Below are positions 26,159 through 35,436 of a DNA stretch of 39,698 bases, one piece after another. The notes beneath the pieces were generated by a model that did no database searches, had not been told where the DNA came from, and worked only from the letters and a program-made list of their open reading frames with translations. Numbering within the stretch: the first letter of the stretch is position 1; every line of letters begins with the position of its first letter. This DNA is from Methylophilaceae bacterium. Lineage in GTDB: Bacteria; Pseudomonadota; Gammaproteobacteria; Burkholderiales; Methylophilaceae. The translations under genes and the position numbers were made by a program. The DNA is taken from positions 1-39,698 of the forward strand of contig JAFMCM010000013.1 of assembly GCA_017857755.1 (NCBI GenBank), written 5' to 3'.

Positions 26159-28264
26159 CTAACTCGCAAGTTTAGATAGATCGGCCACACGATTCATGGC
26201 TTGATAGAGCATGGCTAATAAACCTAAGCGATTTGCTTTTAACGCGGGGTCGTCTGCATTCACCATTACATTATCAAAGAACGCATCAATTGGCGCTCTT
26301 AATGTCGCTAGAGCTTGGAGTGAAGCGGTGTAATCACCCGCTTCGAATAGCTGATCAGCCTTTGCTTTGGCTTTATGCAAGGCTGCAGTCAAGGCCTTTT
26401 CTGTCGATTCTTGTAACAAATTTTCATCAATCTTTGCGGCTACTTCGCCTTCTACTTTACGTAAGATATTGCCAACACGTTTGTTGGCGGCTGCTAAAGC
26501 TGGCGCTTCTGCTAAGGTGGCAAAGGTTTGCACCGCAGCAAGGCGTTGCGGTATCTCGCGCAGTAATAAGGGGTCTAATGACAGCACGGCATCGACTTCT
26601 TGCGCACTTGCTCCTTGGTCACGCAGGTTAACGCTTAGGCGGTCAAAACAGAAGGCTTTGATTGCAGCTAATACTTCATTATCGCCCTCAAATTGTTGCA
26701 AGGCTAATTGGATGAGGGCATCAAAAGGCAAAGCCAGTTTTGCATCTATTAACATGCGCAGAATACCCAACGCTTGACGACGCAATGCAAAGGGATCCTT
26801 ATCACCTGTTGGTTTTTCGCCTATACTAAACAGGCCAACCAGCGTTTCTAATTTATCGGCTAAGGCAACACAAATCCCAACTTGGTTACGTGGTAATTCA
26901 TCGCCCGCAAAACGAGGTTTGTAATGATCTTCAATGGCAAAAGCCACCGCATCATCTAAGCCTTCATGTTGCGCATAATAACGCCCCATAATGCCTTGTA
27001 ACTCAGGAAACTCGCCGACCATGTCGGTGACCAAATCGGCTTTTGATAAGCGTGCAGCTTGTTGTGCTTGATTGACTAATGTGGCGTCGCCTAATTGCGT
27101 TGCTATTGCGCCAGCAAGTTTCACCACACGCTGGTTACGCTCTCCTTGCGAGCCGAGCTTATTATGGTAAACCACCTTATCTAAGCTGGCGATACGACTG
27201 TCTAAGGTCTTTTTACGGTCTTGATCAAAAAAGAATTTTGCATCGGCTAAACGTGGGCGCACCACGCGCTCATTACCGCCAATCACAGCGCTAGGGTCTG
27301 CTGGACTAATATTAGCAACAATGAGGAATTGATTAGTTAATTTGCCATTTTTATCCAATAGCGGGAAGTATTTTTGATTGGCCTTCATCGTCAAAACTAA
27401 ACACTCTTGCGGGACAGCTAAAAACGCAGTTTCATATTGACCGAGCAAGACATTTGGCAATTCGACCAATGCCGTTACTTCGTCTAATAACGCATCATCG
27501 TCAACGGCTGTTAACCCTTGCTGATCTGCTGCTGCTTTTAATTGGGCGGCGATATTAGCTTTGCGCGCTTCAAAGCTCGCAATCACAGCCCCTTCAGTTT
27601 TTAATTGCTCTTCGTAGCAATCTGCATGATTGAGCGTGATGACGGATTTTGGAGATTCAAAACGATGTCCTGTTGTTGTATTGCTCGCTGTTAAACCGAG
27701 CGTGCTGACGGGGACAATTTGGTCACCATGTAAGGCGACTAAACCATGGGCAGGACGCACAAAGTTGACCGTTTCCCAGCCATCGTTAATTTGGTAGGTC
27801 ATGACTTTAGGAATAGGTAGTTTGCTCAACGCTTCATCTAGCGCTCTTTGCAGACCTTCAGTTAAGGTTAGCCCTGTTTTATTGATGTCTAAAAATAAGT
27901 TGTCTGTTTTTCCATCATGCTCTGTTCTTAAGCTAGCTACGGCTGAGGCGTCTAATCCCATGCTGTTCAACCGCTTAAGTAAAGCTGGGGTGGCTTGACC
28001 GTGAGCATCCAAGCCGACGTTAACAGGCATCAATTTTTGCGCTACTTGCTCATCTGCGGCTTTGCTCACCACATCAGAAATATGCGCGGCTAAGCGGCGC
28101 GGTGTCGCAAAGTTGGTGACAACAGCGTGATCAGAGCTTAACCCCTGTGCGGTTAATGTTTCTGCTAAACCGTTAGCAAAAGCCAGCCCTAATGTTTTTA
28201 ATGCCTTTGGCGGCAGTTCTTCTACAAATAATTCAACTAATAAATTGCTACTCAAGGTACTCAT
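26159..28264 (-). CDS. glyS: Glycine--tRNA ligase beta subunit
   Basis: Beta chain of the alpha2beta2 bacterial glycyl-tRNA synthetase; it supplies tRNA binding and HD-domain functions. The 701-residue length is normal. Typical segments include [70 protein letters not shown] and [17 protein letters not shown]-terminal anticodon-binding-like bundle follows ([19 protein letters not shown]). Its ATG overlaps the glyQ stop by 4 nt, as expected for a two-subunit enzyme. Confidence 0.98.
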   Translation of the reverse strand: MSTLSSNLLVELFVEELPPKALKTLGLAFANGLAETLTAQGLSSDHAVVTNFATPRRLAAHISDVVSKAADEQVAQKLMPVNVGLDAHGQATPALLKRLNSMGLDASAVASLRTEHDGKTDNLFLDINKTGLTLTEGLQRALDEALSKLPIPKVMTYQINDGWETVNFVRPAHGLVALHGDQIVPVSTLGLTASNTTTGHRFESPKSVITLNHADCYEEQLKTEGAVIASFEARKANIAAQLKAAADQQGLTAVDDDALLDEVTALVELPNVLLGQYETAFLAVPQECLVLTMKANQKYFPLLDKNGKLTNQFLIVANISPADPSAVIGGNERVVRPRLADAKFFFDQDRKKTLDSRIASLDKVVYHNKLGSQGERNQRVVKLAGAIATQLGDATLVNQAQQAARLSKADLVTDMVGEFPELQGIMGRYYAQHEGLDDAVAFAIEDHYKPRFAGDELPRNQVGICVALADKLETLVGLFSIGEKPTGDKDPFALRRQALGILRMLIDAKLALPFDALIQLALQQFEGDNEVLAAIKAFCFDRLSVNLRDQGASAQEVDAVLSLDPLLLREIPQRLAAVQTFATLAEAPALAAANKRVGNILRKVEGEVAAKIDENLLQESTEKALTAALHKAKAKADQLFEAGDYTASLQALATLRAPIDAFFDNVMVNADDPALKANRLGLLAMLYQAMNRVADLSKLAS

Positions 28265-29205
28265 GCTGCTGCCTTCTTACTATTTTTTGCTTGCTGTTGC
28301 TGCAGTTGCGCCAATACTTCGTCTGCACGGTCTTTTTGTGCCATTGGGAACCCCAAACGTGCGCGGCTATCCAAGTAGCTGGCAGCGACGCTACGGGCTA
28401 AATTACGAATGCGACCAATATAAGCAGCGCGTTCAGTAACCGAAATAGCCCCACGTGCGTCTAGCAAATTAAACGTATGCGCAGCTTTTAATACCTGTTC
28501 ATAAGCAGGTAGGGCTAACTTTTCAGTCATTAAGTGTTCTGCTTGTTTCTCATGTGCGTTAAAGGCGGTTAATAGGAACGCGACATCACTATGCTCAAAG
28601 TTATAAGCTGATTGCTCTTTTTCATTTTGCAAGAATACATCACCGTATTTCACGCCAGGTGAGTATTCTAAATCATAGACATTTTCAACACCTTGTAAAT
28701 ACATGGCTAAACGTTCTAAACCATAAGTGATTTCACCAGTGATGGGTTTGCAGTTAATGCCACCAACTTGTTGGAAATAGGTGAACTGGGTAACTTCCAT
28801 GCCATTGAGCCAAACTTCCCAGCCCAAACCCCATGCGCCCAAGGTTGGATTTTCCCAATCATCCTCGACAAAGCGCACATCATTTTGTTGAAGGTCAAAG
28901 CCCAAGGCTTCTAACGAGCCCAAATATAAATCCATAATGTTGGCAGGCGCAGGTTTAAGGACCACTTGGAACTGATAGTAATGCTGCAAACGGTTTGGAT
29001 TTTCACCGTAACGACCATCATTCGGACGGCGACTCGGTTGTACATAAGCGGCTTTCCAGGGTTCAGGGCCGAGCGCACGCAAGAAGGTGGCTGTGTGGCT
29101 GGTGCCCGCGCCGACTTCCATATCGTAAGGTTGTAACAAGGTGCAGCCTTGTTGATCCCAATAGTCTTGGAGTTTTAGAATAATTTGTTGAAAGCTTAAT
29201 GCCAT
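28261..29205 (-). CDS. glyQ: Glycine--tRNA ligase alpha subunit
   Basis: Catalytic alpha chain of the class II enzyme. The 314 residues start [18 protein letters not shown] and include [59 protein letters not shown] and [15 protein letters not shown], all standard. It is the first gene of the glyQ-glyS-gmhB-plsC-ygjP-like run and is divergent from the metal locus, with about 200 nt between them. A weak TAAAAT box at about 29236 may belong to its promoter. Confidence 0.98.
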   Translation of the reverse strand: MALSFQQIILKLQDYWDQQGCTLLQPYDMEVGAGTSHTATFLRALGPEPWKAAYVQPSRRPNDGRYGENPNRLQHYYQFQVVLKPAPANIMDLYLGSLEALGFDLQQNDVRFVEDDWENPTLGAWGLGWEVWLNGMEVTQFTYFQQVGGINCKPITGEITYGLERLAMYLQGVENVYDLEYSPGVKYGDVFLQNEKEQSAYNFEHSDVAFLLTAFNAHEKQAEHLMTEKLALPAYEQVLKAAHTFNLLDARGAISVTERAAYIGRIRNLARSVAASYLDSRARLGFPMAQKDRADEVLAQLQQQQAKNSKKAAA

Positions 29206-29330
29206 GTTTGTGAATACAAATAACTAAAAGTAGAGATTTTACATGAGAATGGCTCAGTAAGACTAACTTAAGCGATGGATTGCAGTATTGAGACATGAAT
29301 CTAACCGTCTAAAATACGGCGCATCTTTAT

Positions 29331-29344
29331 ACGTCATTTGACGT
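29331..29344. promoter_or_regulatory. Perfect dyad ACGTCA-TT-TGACGT in the glyQ/metal-locus gap
   Basis: A 14-bp inverted repeat with 6-bp arms lies about 65 nt before the first gene of the metal locus and about 125 nt upstream of glyQ. Such dyads are typical of transcription-factor sites. The second arm starts TTGACG, which could double as a -35 box. The rest of 29206-29407 shows no open reading frame of note. The regulator is unknown. Confidence 0.35.
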
Positions 29345-29391
29345 GTACACTTTTTATATTGATTTAATCCATTGTGATCTGGATCGATATT

Positions 29392-29406
29392 TGTTAAATT
29401 ATAACA
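29392..29406. promoter_or_regulatory. Inverted repeat TGTTA-N5-TAACA abutting the first metal-locus start codon
   Basis: A 15-bp dyad with 5-bp arms ends one base before the ATG at 29408. There is no Shine-Dalgarno sequence between it and the start. It could be an operator overlapping a promoter or part of the leader. If it is an operator this close to the ATG, the true start may be further downstream in the frame. Confidence 0.3.
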
Positions 29407-29407
29407 G

Positions 29408-29830
29408 ATGCGTTATTCGAACAATAAGCGGTTTGCTTTTGTATTGACTCTTTTTTTGGGTGTCATGCAACTGCTTTTGCCTTTTATCCATGCTCATTAC
29501 AATGGTCATGATGTGCATGTGCAAAATAAGACGCCGTTGTTGCATATGCACAACATTCAAGTTCATACACCAGCTCCATCGTTAGCATTGGGCGTTTTCA
29601 CTGCAATGCAGACGGCATTAGTGGCGGATAACTTAGATTCTGCGTTTGTTGACATTGGTCAAGGAGTGCCTAATCAATCTTTTTTTGATGCTGCGCATTT
29701 TATAGCTGTTTTGTTTGCCATCATTTTCTTTGTGACCGTCACGCGTATTCTTTACTTTCCTGCTTTATCGATATTTAAACAACATTTCCCCTACCAGCGA
29801 CCATTGTCGCACGCCCCACCAAACCCTTAA
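29408..29830 (+). CDS. Histidine-rich two-helix membrane protein of the metal locus
   Basis: A 140-residue protein I do not recognise. Helix 1 spans about residues 10-28 (VLTLFLGVMQLLLPFI) and helix 2 about 98-117 (IAVLFAIIFFVTVTRILYF). Directly after helix 1 there are seven histidines within residues 28-53 (for example HAHYNGHDVHV and LLHMHNIQVH), with no cysteine, which suggests a metal-binding loop, most likely in the periplasm. The first segment could also be a signal peptide ending at HA. It stands where CzcI-like small proteins stand ahead of czcC in other bacteria, but sequence similarity to them is not obvious. The ATG lacks a ribosome site. A hairpin with a U-rich tail separates it from czcC. 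Confidence 0.75.
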   Translation: MRYSNNKRFAFVLTLFLGVMQLLLPFIHAHYNGHDVHVQNKTPLLHMHNIQVHTPAPSLALGVFTAMQTALVADNLDSAFVDIGQGVPNQSFFDAAHFIAVLFAIIFFVTVTRILYFPALSIFKQHFPYQRPLSHAPPNP

Positions 29831-29846
29831 AGAGAGTGCAATGTAC

Positions 29847-29878
29847 GATGCCGTTTGGCATCTGTTTTTGTTATTTTT
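29847..29878 (+). terminator. Hairpin with U-rich tail between the His-rich gene and czcC
   Basis: GATGCC (29847-29852) and GGCATC (29857-29862) pair around GTTT, followed by TGTTTTTGTTATTTTT (29863-29878). This is the form of an intrinsic terminator or attenuator. It lies 17 nt after the stop of the His-rich gene and before the AGGAG ribosome site of czcC. With only a 6-bp stem and an interrupted U-tract, partial read-through is plausible. It may set the ratio of the small protein to the pump or be a control point. Confidence 0.6.
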
Positions 29879-29889
29879 AGGAGTTTCTA

Positions 29890-31158
29890 ATGCCAGTTTT
29901 TAGATGGCTATCCATTGCTTGGTTATACCTTGCATTAATGGTGCCTATGTTGATGTTTTCATCTGTGTGCATGGCGCTTGAGCCTGTCGTTGCCCATGAG
30001 GATGTCTTGCAAGTCAACCCAACACTCAGCTTACACGATGTATTAAATATGACGGTGAAGCATCAGCCGCAACAAGCACAATGGCAAGCGCAACGATATG
30101 GCGTAAAAGCTAAAAAAGCGCTTGCTGAAAGTATGTTGCCCTATTCGCCTGCTATCTCAATCGCACAACAAAATGATAGCGTTGGAAGTAATCGCGGTGA
30201 GCGAGAGTATTCTGTGGCACTTGAGTTACCCATCTGGCTACCAAATCAGCGTGATGCTAGAGCAAAAGTTGCAGAAATCAGTGCGCGATATGTTGAGGCA
30301 GGCCAAGCGAGCTTGGCCATCAGGGCGGCGGGTCTTTTGCGAGACGCACTCTGGGGAATTGCATTGACAAAGAATGCATTTGCCTTAGCAGAAGCGAAGC
30401 TTAATAGCGCGAAGATCCTCGAAGAAAAGGTGAACAAAAGTGTGTTGGCAGGTGAAGCAGCAAAAACAGATTTACTGCAAGCGCAACAAGCGACTTTGCT
30501 TGCATCTAAAAACAAAGTGCTGGCACAAGCCGAGGTGATGCATGCAAAATTTAGGTATAAATTGCTGACGGGGATTGATCAACTGCCACAAAATTATACA
30601 GAACAGAAGTCTGCTTTAATCGGCTTTGAACAATCACCGACTTGGTTGGAAATGCTAGCTAAGGTGGAGAGTGCTGAGCAGTCTCGCGAGCTTGCACAAA
30701 TTGAAAAAAAACAAAACATACAGCTAGAGATTAACGCTAGAACGATTATAGGCGCTTTTGATACGAAATATAATCAGAGCATGGGCGTGAGCGTCAGGAT
30801 TCCATTGAACATTGCAGCAAGTACGACACCAATTACTGCCGTCTCAGAAATGGCTTTAGGTAGTGCAATCTCAGAACGCGATCTATTAAGAAACGCGTTA
30901 GAAGCGGCCTTACACGAGGCTGACCATAATCTAGAAGTGAGTGAGCAGGCATTGTTGATTGCTCAGCAGCATGATGAAATTGCGCAAGAGAGTCTTCGCT
31001 TAGTGGAAAAAGCTTACGCACTAGGCGAGCAAGACCTTACCACTTTATTAAGAATCAAAGATCAAGCATTTGATGCTGCGCGCAGTTATCACGCGTCAGA
31101 AATTCAACATCAATGGAACATTGCACGATACAACCAAGCAGTAGGAGTATTACCATGA
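29890..31158 (+). CDS. czcC: Outer-membrane efflux channel, CzcC/TolC family
   Basis: The outer-membrane factor of a tripartite heavy-metal pump. The 422-residue protein has a long hydrophobic signal region (to about residue 33), then two repeats of the outer-membrane efflux protein fold. In repeat one, LSLHDVLNMTVKHQPQQAQW opens the helices, followed by SVALELPIWLPNQRDARAKV and LLRDALWGIALTKNAF. In repeat two, SVRIPLNIAASTTPITA leads to SLRLVEKAYALGEQDLTTLL, the latter highly characteristic. AGGAG lies about 7 nt ahead of the ATG. Its TGA overlaps the czcB ATG by 4 nt. The name marks family, not proven substrate. Confidence 0.9.
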   Translation: MPVFRWLSIAWLYLALMVPMLMFSSVCMALEPVVAHEDVLQVNPTLSLHDVLNMTVKHQPQQAQWQAQRYGVKAKKALAESMLPYSPAISIAQQNDSVGSNRGEREYSVALELPIWLPNQRDARAKVAEISARYVEAGQASLAIRAAGLLRDALWGIALTKNAFALAEAKLNSAKILEEKVNKSVLAGEAAKTDLLQAQQATLLASKNKVLAQAEVMHAKFRYKLLTGIDQLPQNYTEQKSALIGFEQSPTWLEMLAKVESAEQSRELAQIEKKQNIQLEINARTIIGAFDTKYNQSMGVSVRIPLNIAASTTPITAVSEMALGSAISERDLLRNALEAALHEADHNLEVSEQALLIAQQHDEIAQESLRLVEKAYALGEQDLTTLLRIKDQAFDAARSYHASEIQHQWNIARYNQAVGVLP

Positions 31159-32243
31159 ATCAATTAATCAGTTTTGTATTAATCATCTTTATGCTACCGA
31201 TAGCAGCTTTTGCAGACACACTGGTGTTGAGTGAAGCGCAAATCAAAAAAATGCAAATTACCACTAGTTTGGTCAGCAAAAACAATAAAGGCTTTACTCG
31301 CAACTATAGCGGTGAGGTTGTTGTACCGAATCATCAAACACAAATTATTAGCACACCGCAAAGCGGTTTGGTGAGTGCATTAGCTGTCGCTACTGGCCAG
31401 GAAGTTAAAAAAGGACAAGTGATTGCACAGATTAGTAGTTCAGAGTTTATCGGTTTACAAGGTGGGTATTTGCAAGCAAAAACCAAATTAGCCTTGGCTT
31501 TAAAAACGGCAGAACGAGATAAAGCGTTGGCAGAAGAAGGCATCATTCCAAAGCGACGTTACCTTGAATCACAAAGTGCAAGCATTGCTATGCAGACAGA
31601 CGCAATGCAGCAAAAGCAGGCTTTACGTTTGGCTGGTATGTCAGAGAGCAGCATTGCAAATCTAAGCAGTGCGAGCAAAATCCAGAGCGTGGTCAGTATT
31701 GTTGCCCCTATTTCTGGGCAAGTGGTCGCGCAATTCTCAAAGGTGGGCGATCGATTGAATAGCGGGATGCCTTTATATCAAATCGCGCAACTGAATCCGT
31801 TATGGGTGGAGATGAATGTCCCTATAGAAGAAGCGGCGCATCTTGCCAACGGTTTAAAAGTAGAGATAGCCAAAAGTCATGCCAGTGGGCACATCATCGC
31901 GATATTGCGTAGCGTGAATAAGGCAACACAAACTCTGCAAGTGCGCGCCACAATCAATCAGGGCACGCAATCACTGTCTTTAGGACAGTTTGTTGAGGTG
32001 GCTTTGTCGATTAAAACACCTGAGGGTGGTTTGCAAATACCTGTTTCTGCTTTGGTTAGAAATGGTCAAGAGAGTGTTGTTTTTAAGCGCATCAAAAATG
32101 GCTTTGAGATTGTGCCAGTAACTTTAATGCATTCAGATGCGGAGTTTGCTTTCGTCAAAGCAGCGCTAAGTGCTGGCGACCGAGTGGCTTCAAAAGGCTT
32201 AGCAGCGCTTAAAGGCAGCTGGTTAGGTTTAGGTGGCGAATAA
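31155..32243 (+). CDS. czcB: Periplasmic adaptor of RND pump, CzcB type
   Basis: The membrane-fusion component linking RND pump and channel. The start is the ATG at 31155, overlapping czcC as ATGA. The signal peptide ends at AAFA-DTL (about residue 20). The lipoyl half-motifs are visible as ISTPQSGLVSALAVATGQEV with KKGQVIAQISS, and VSIVAPISGQVVAQFSKVGD. A helical hairpin lies between (LALALKTAERDKALAEEGII), then beta-barrel text NPLWVEMNVPIEEAAHL. There is no His-rich metal-binding N-terminus as in the C. metallidurans CzcB. About 362 residues is average. Confidence 0.9.
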   Translation: MNQLISFVLIIFMLPIAAFADTLVLSEAQIKKMQITTSLVSKNNKGFTRNYSGEVVVPNHQTQIISTPQSGLVSALAVATGQEVKKGQVIAQISSSEFIGLQGGYLQAKTKLALALKTAERDKALAEEGIIPKRRYLESQSASIAMQTDAMQQKQALRLAGMSESSIANLSSASKIQSVVSIVAPISGQVVAQFSKVGDRLNSGMPLYQIAQLNPLWVEMNVPIEEAAHLANGLKVEIAKSHASGHIIAILRSVNKATQTLQVRATINQGTQSLSLGQFVEVALSIKTPEGGLQIPVSALVRNGQESVVFKRIKNGFEIVPVTLMHSDAEFAFVKAALSAGDRVASKGLAALKGSWLGLGGE

Positions 32244-35200
32244 TGTTCAATCTGATTGTTGAGTTTTCATTACGCCAACGCGTTATGGTGTTGCTATTAG
32301 TGTTCATCTTAAGCATTGCGGGTTATATGGCTTATCAGCAATTGCCCATTGATGCCTTTCCAGATGTCTCATCTACGCAGGTTAAAGTGATTGTAAAGTC
32401 GCCAGGTATGACGCCAGAAGAGGTGGAAATGCGCATTACGGCACCGATTGAGGTGGAAATGTTAGGTATTCCCAAGCAATCTGGTTTACGTTCTGTTGCC
32501 AAATATTCTTTAACGGATATTACAGTTGATTTTGAAGATGGGACAGATATTTACTGGGCGCGTCAGCAAGTGAGTGAGCGCTTAAGTAGTGTATGGGGTA
32601 ATTTGCCCAGCAACGTGACTGGCGGCATCGCGCCGATGACTACGCCATTGGGTGAAATGTTTATGTTTACAGTGGAATCTGAAACACTGAGTTTGGAAGA
32701 GAAGCGTAACATACTCGACTGGGTGATACGACCACAATTGCGAACGGTAGCGGGTGTCGCCGATGTCAATGCTTTAGGTGGGCTGGTGCGCACATTTGAA
32801 ATCGTACCTAATAATGCGCAAATGTATGCACGCGGAATTAGTTTAAATAGCTTGCGTGATGCCATCATTGATAATAACCGTAATGATGGAGCAGGTCGCT
32901 TAAGCGATCACGAGGACGCACTCTTAGTCCGTTCGGAAGGTGCGATTAAAACGCTAGATGATGTGCGTGGGATAGTCGTCAAAAGCGAGTTTGGTAAGCC
33001 CGTATATGTGGCGGATGTTGCAGAAGTGCGTGTCGGTGCTTTGACCCGTTACGGCGCCGTGACGGCCAATGGCAAAGGTGAAGTTGTTGAAGGGTTAGTG
33101 CTCGGTTTGCGTGGTGCCAATGCGCGTGCGGTCGTTGATGGTGTACGTGCAAAATTACAAGAAATAGCGCCAACCTTACCCAAGGGCGTTACAACAAATG
33201 TGTTTTATAACCGCGGCAATTTAGTCGAACGCGCCGTGCATACTGTGAATAAAGCCTTAACAGAAGCCGTTGTGCTGGTGATTATCTTATTGATTTTATT
33301 TTTAGGTAATTGGCGTGCTGCATTAACCATTGCGTTCTCATTACCACTAGCTGTCCTCACGACCTTTTTATTGATGAAGCAATTTGGACTATCGGCCAAC
33401 TTGATGAGTTTGGGTGGCTTAGCGATTGCGATTGGAATGTTGGTCGACTCTTCTGTTGTGGTGGTGGAAAATATCATTTCACATTTGGCACATACGCCCG
33501 ACCAGCATGTGCAATCCAAAATGAGCATCATCTTGAACGCGATGCGTGAGGTGAGCTTGCCAGTTGCATCTGGCGTCGTAATTATTATTACCGTTTTCTT
33601 ACCGTTACTCACTTTGCAAGGCTTAGAGGGTAAGTTATTTTCACCAGTAGCAATGACCATTATCTTTGCCTTATTAGGCTCGTTAGTGCTGTCGCTGACC
33701 GTTATTCCAGTGATTGCCTCTTTCTTAATTAAAGACCAACATGAAGTAGAACCATGGTTGGTGAGAAAGCTTTCGGCTGTGTATGCACCTGCATTGAAAA
33801 AAGCCATGCAACATCCGAATAAACTCCTGATGGGCGCTGGCGTCCTATTGATGCTAACAGTGGTTGTTTATTTTTTTATTGGTAAAACCTTTATGCCAGT
33901 AATGGATGAAGGTGACATTATTATTGGAGTAGAAAAACTACCTTCGATTACCTTGCAGCAAAGTGTCGCAACTGATTTGAATGTGCAACGAAATATCCTA
34001 AGTCAAGTATCAGAAGTTAAAGGGCTCTATTCACGTGTGGGTTCTGATGAACTGGGCTTGGATCCAATGGGCTTAAATCAAACGGATAACTTTTTAGCCT
34101 TAAAACCACGTGATGAGTGGACAGTAGACAGCAAAGAGGCCTTGATTGAAAAGCTTCGTGCGGTCATGAAGCAAATGCCAGGCTTGGATTTTAGTTTTAC
34201 TCAGCCGATTGATATGCGCGTGAGTGAGATGGTGTTAGGGGTGAGGGGTGATTTAGCCATTAAAATTTTTGGCGAAAATTTAGACGCTTTAAGCAAAACC
34301 GCGCAAGCGATTGTAGGCGTGTTAGAGGGCATAGAGGGTAGTCAAGACGTTTATACACCCGAAAACAGTGGTGTTCAATATTTGCAAATTAATATTAATC
34401 GTAGTGTTGCTGGCAAACTAGGTCTGACAATCGCGGAAGTAAACCAAATACTACAAACGCAAATTGAAGGTCAGCGACTCGGTATCGTGCAAGAGGGTGT
34501 AAGACGTACCCCTATTCTATTGCGTGGTAGCAATGGTGTCCGCATGTCACCCACTGATTTTAGTCAATTACTAATCACATTACCTAATGGCAACAATATT
34601 CCTTTATCGAGTATTGCGACCTTAGTACGTACAGAAGGCCCTGTGAAAATTGATCGTGAGCGTGGCATCAGAATGGTCGTGGTGACAGCCAATGTGCAAG
34701 GGCGAGATTTGGTTAGCTTTGTCGAAGAAGCGAAACAAAAAGTCGCTGCGCAAGTCAATATCCCTCAAGGTTATTGGATGAAATGGGGCGGTCAGTTTGA
34801 AAATCAACAGCGCGCTGCATTACGTTTAAGTATTGTGGTGCCGATTGCCATTGGGCTAGTATTTTTATTGCTCTACCTGACTTTTGGCTCATTAAAGCTT
34901 GCTGCATTGATCCTTTCAAATATTCCATTGGCCATGGTTGGTGGTGTATTTGCCTTATGGATTTCTGGTGAATATCTGTCTGTGCCTGCTTCCGTAGGCT
35001 TTATTGCATTGTTAGGTATTGCTGTGCTCAATGGGGTAGTAATGGTTTCCTATTTTCAGCAGTTGGATTATGAAGGTATGCAAAAAAGCCTGATTGCTTT
35101 TGAAGGCGCCAAACGCCGTTTAAGACCAGTTCTGATGACCGCAAGTATTTCGGTGTTCGGTTTGATTCCACTATTATTTGCAACGGGGCCAGGGTCAGAG

Positions 35201-35320
35201 ATCCAACGGCCATTAGCCGTTGTAGTGATTGGTGGTTTAACTACCGCCACACTATTAACTTTATTTATTTTACCCATACTTTATCACCGATTTTTTGGCA
35301 ATGATGAAGTGACGGATTGA
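32243..35320 (+). CDS. czcA: Heavy-metal efflux RND transporter, CzcA/CusA superfamily
   Basis: The inner-membrane proton-driven pump of the tripartite system. Its 1025 residues are standard, with 12 TM helices in two halves and two large periplasmic loops. HME-family text includes YQQLPIDAFPDVSSTQVKV, SPGMTPEEVEMRITAPIEVE, VFYNRGNLVERAVHTV and LSIVVPIAIGLVFLLLYLTF. The helix-4 motif is AIGMLVDSSVVVVEN (residues 396-410): Asp402 and Glu409 match CzcA D408 and E415, but the Asp of the DFG in CzcA is Ala396 here, as in CusA. CusA, however, has DAA where this has DSS. The substrate is therefore uncertain. A one-base overlap with czcB (TAATG) implies coupling. Confidence 0.95.
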   Translation: MFNLIVEFSLRQRVMVLLLVFILSIAGYMAYQQLPIDAFPDVSSTQVKVIVKSPGMTPEEVEMRITAPIEVEMLGIPKQSGLRSVAKYSLTDITVDFEDGTDIYWARQQVSERLSSVWGNLPSNVTGGIAPMTTPLGEMFMFTVESETLSLEEKRNILDWVIRPQLRTVAGVADVNALGGLVRTFEIVPNNAQMYARGISLNSLRDAIIDNNRNDGAGRLSDHEDALLVRSEGAIKTLDDVRGIVVKSEFGKPVYVADVAEVRVGALTRYGAVTANGKGEVVEGLVLGLRGANARAVVDGVRAKLQEIAPTLPKGVTTNVFYNRGNLVERAVHTVNKALTEAVVLVIILLILFLGNWRAALTIAFSLPLAVLTTFLLMKQFGLSANLMSLGGLAIAIGMLVDSSVVVVENIISHLAHTPDQHVQSKMSIILNAMREVSLPVASGVVIIITVFLPLLTLQGLEGKLFSPVAMTIIFALLGSLVLSLTVIPVIASFLIKDQHEVEPWLVRKLSAVYAPALKKAMQHPNKLLMGAGVLLMLTVVVYFFIGKTFMPVMDEGDIIIGVEKLPSITLQQSVATDLNVQRNILSQVSEVKGLYSRVGSDELGLDPMGLNQTDNFLALKPRDEWTVDSKEALIEKLRAVMKQMPGLDFSFTQPIDMRVSEMVLGVRGDLAIKIFGENLDALSKTAQAIVGVLEGIEGSQDVYTPENSGVQYLQININRSVAGKLGLTIAEVNQILQTQIEGQRLGIVQEGVRRTPILLRGSNGVRMSPTDFSQLLITLPNGNNIPLSSIATLVRTEGPVKIDRERGIRMVVVTANVQGRDLVSFVEEAKQKVAAQVNIPQGYWMKWGGQFENQQRAALRLSIVVPIAIGLVFLLLYLTFGSLKLAALILSNIPLAMVGGVFALWISGEYLSVPASVGFIALLGIAVLNGVVMVSYFQQLDYEGMQKSLIAFEGAKRRLRPVLMTASISVFGLIPLLFATGPGSEIQRPLAVVVIGGLTTATLLTLFILPILYHRFFGNDEVTD

Positions 35321-35436
35321 TGATTGAGGCTGTGATTCGGTTGCCTAATGATTTGGCTAGTGAACTAATTGAGCAAAAATCACACCAAACCAATCATCAA
35401 CTCGAAGCTGACATTTTAAAGGTTTACTATGAATAA
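35320..35436 (+). CDS. Possible 38-residue small ORF coupled to czcA
   Basis: The czcA TGA overlaps an ATG (ATGA at 35320), opening a 38-codon frame that ends TAA at 35434-35436, 8 nt inside the EF-hand gene. The product would begin MIEAVIRLPNDLASELIEQK and end DILKVYYE: amphipathic, not membrane. The double overlap is a classic coupling layout. The ribosome site of the EF-hand gene (AAAGG) lies in its last codons. I know no match; it may be a shortened relative of the small DUF3240 proteins often encoded after such pumps, but I have only position and a vague likeness for this. Confidence 0.4.
   Translation: MIEAVIRLPNDLASELIEQKSHQTNHQLEADILKVYYE

Noticed and set aside
26233-26777. Two overlapping plus-strand frames of 132 and 136 codons
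   Set aside because: Both are antisense to glyS and rich in Leu/Arg or Ser/Ala, as expected from the reverse complement of GlyS codons.
33205-33807. 200-codon open frame on the minus strand
   Set aside because: It is antisense to the most conserved part of the RND pump; product is low-complexity Thr/Ile/Lys text without motifs.
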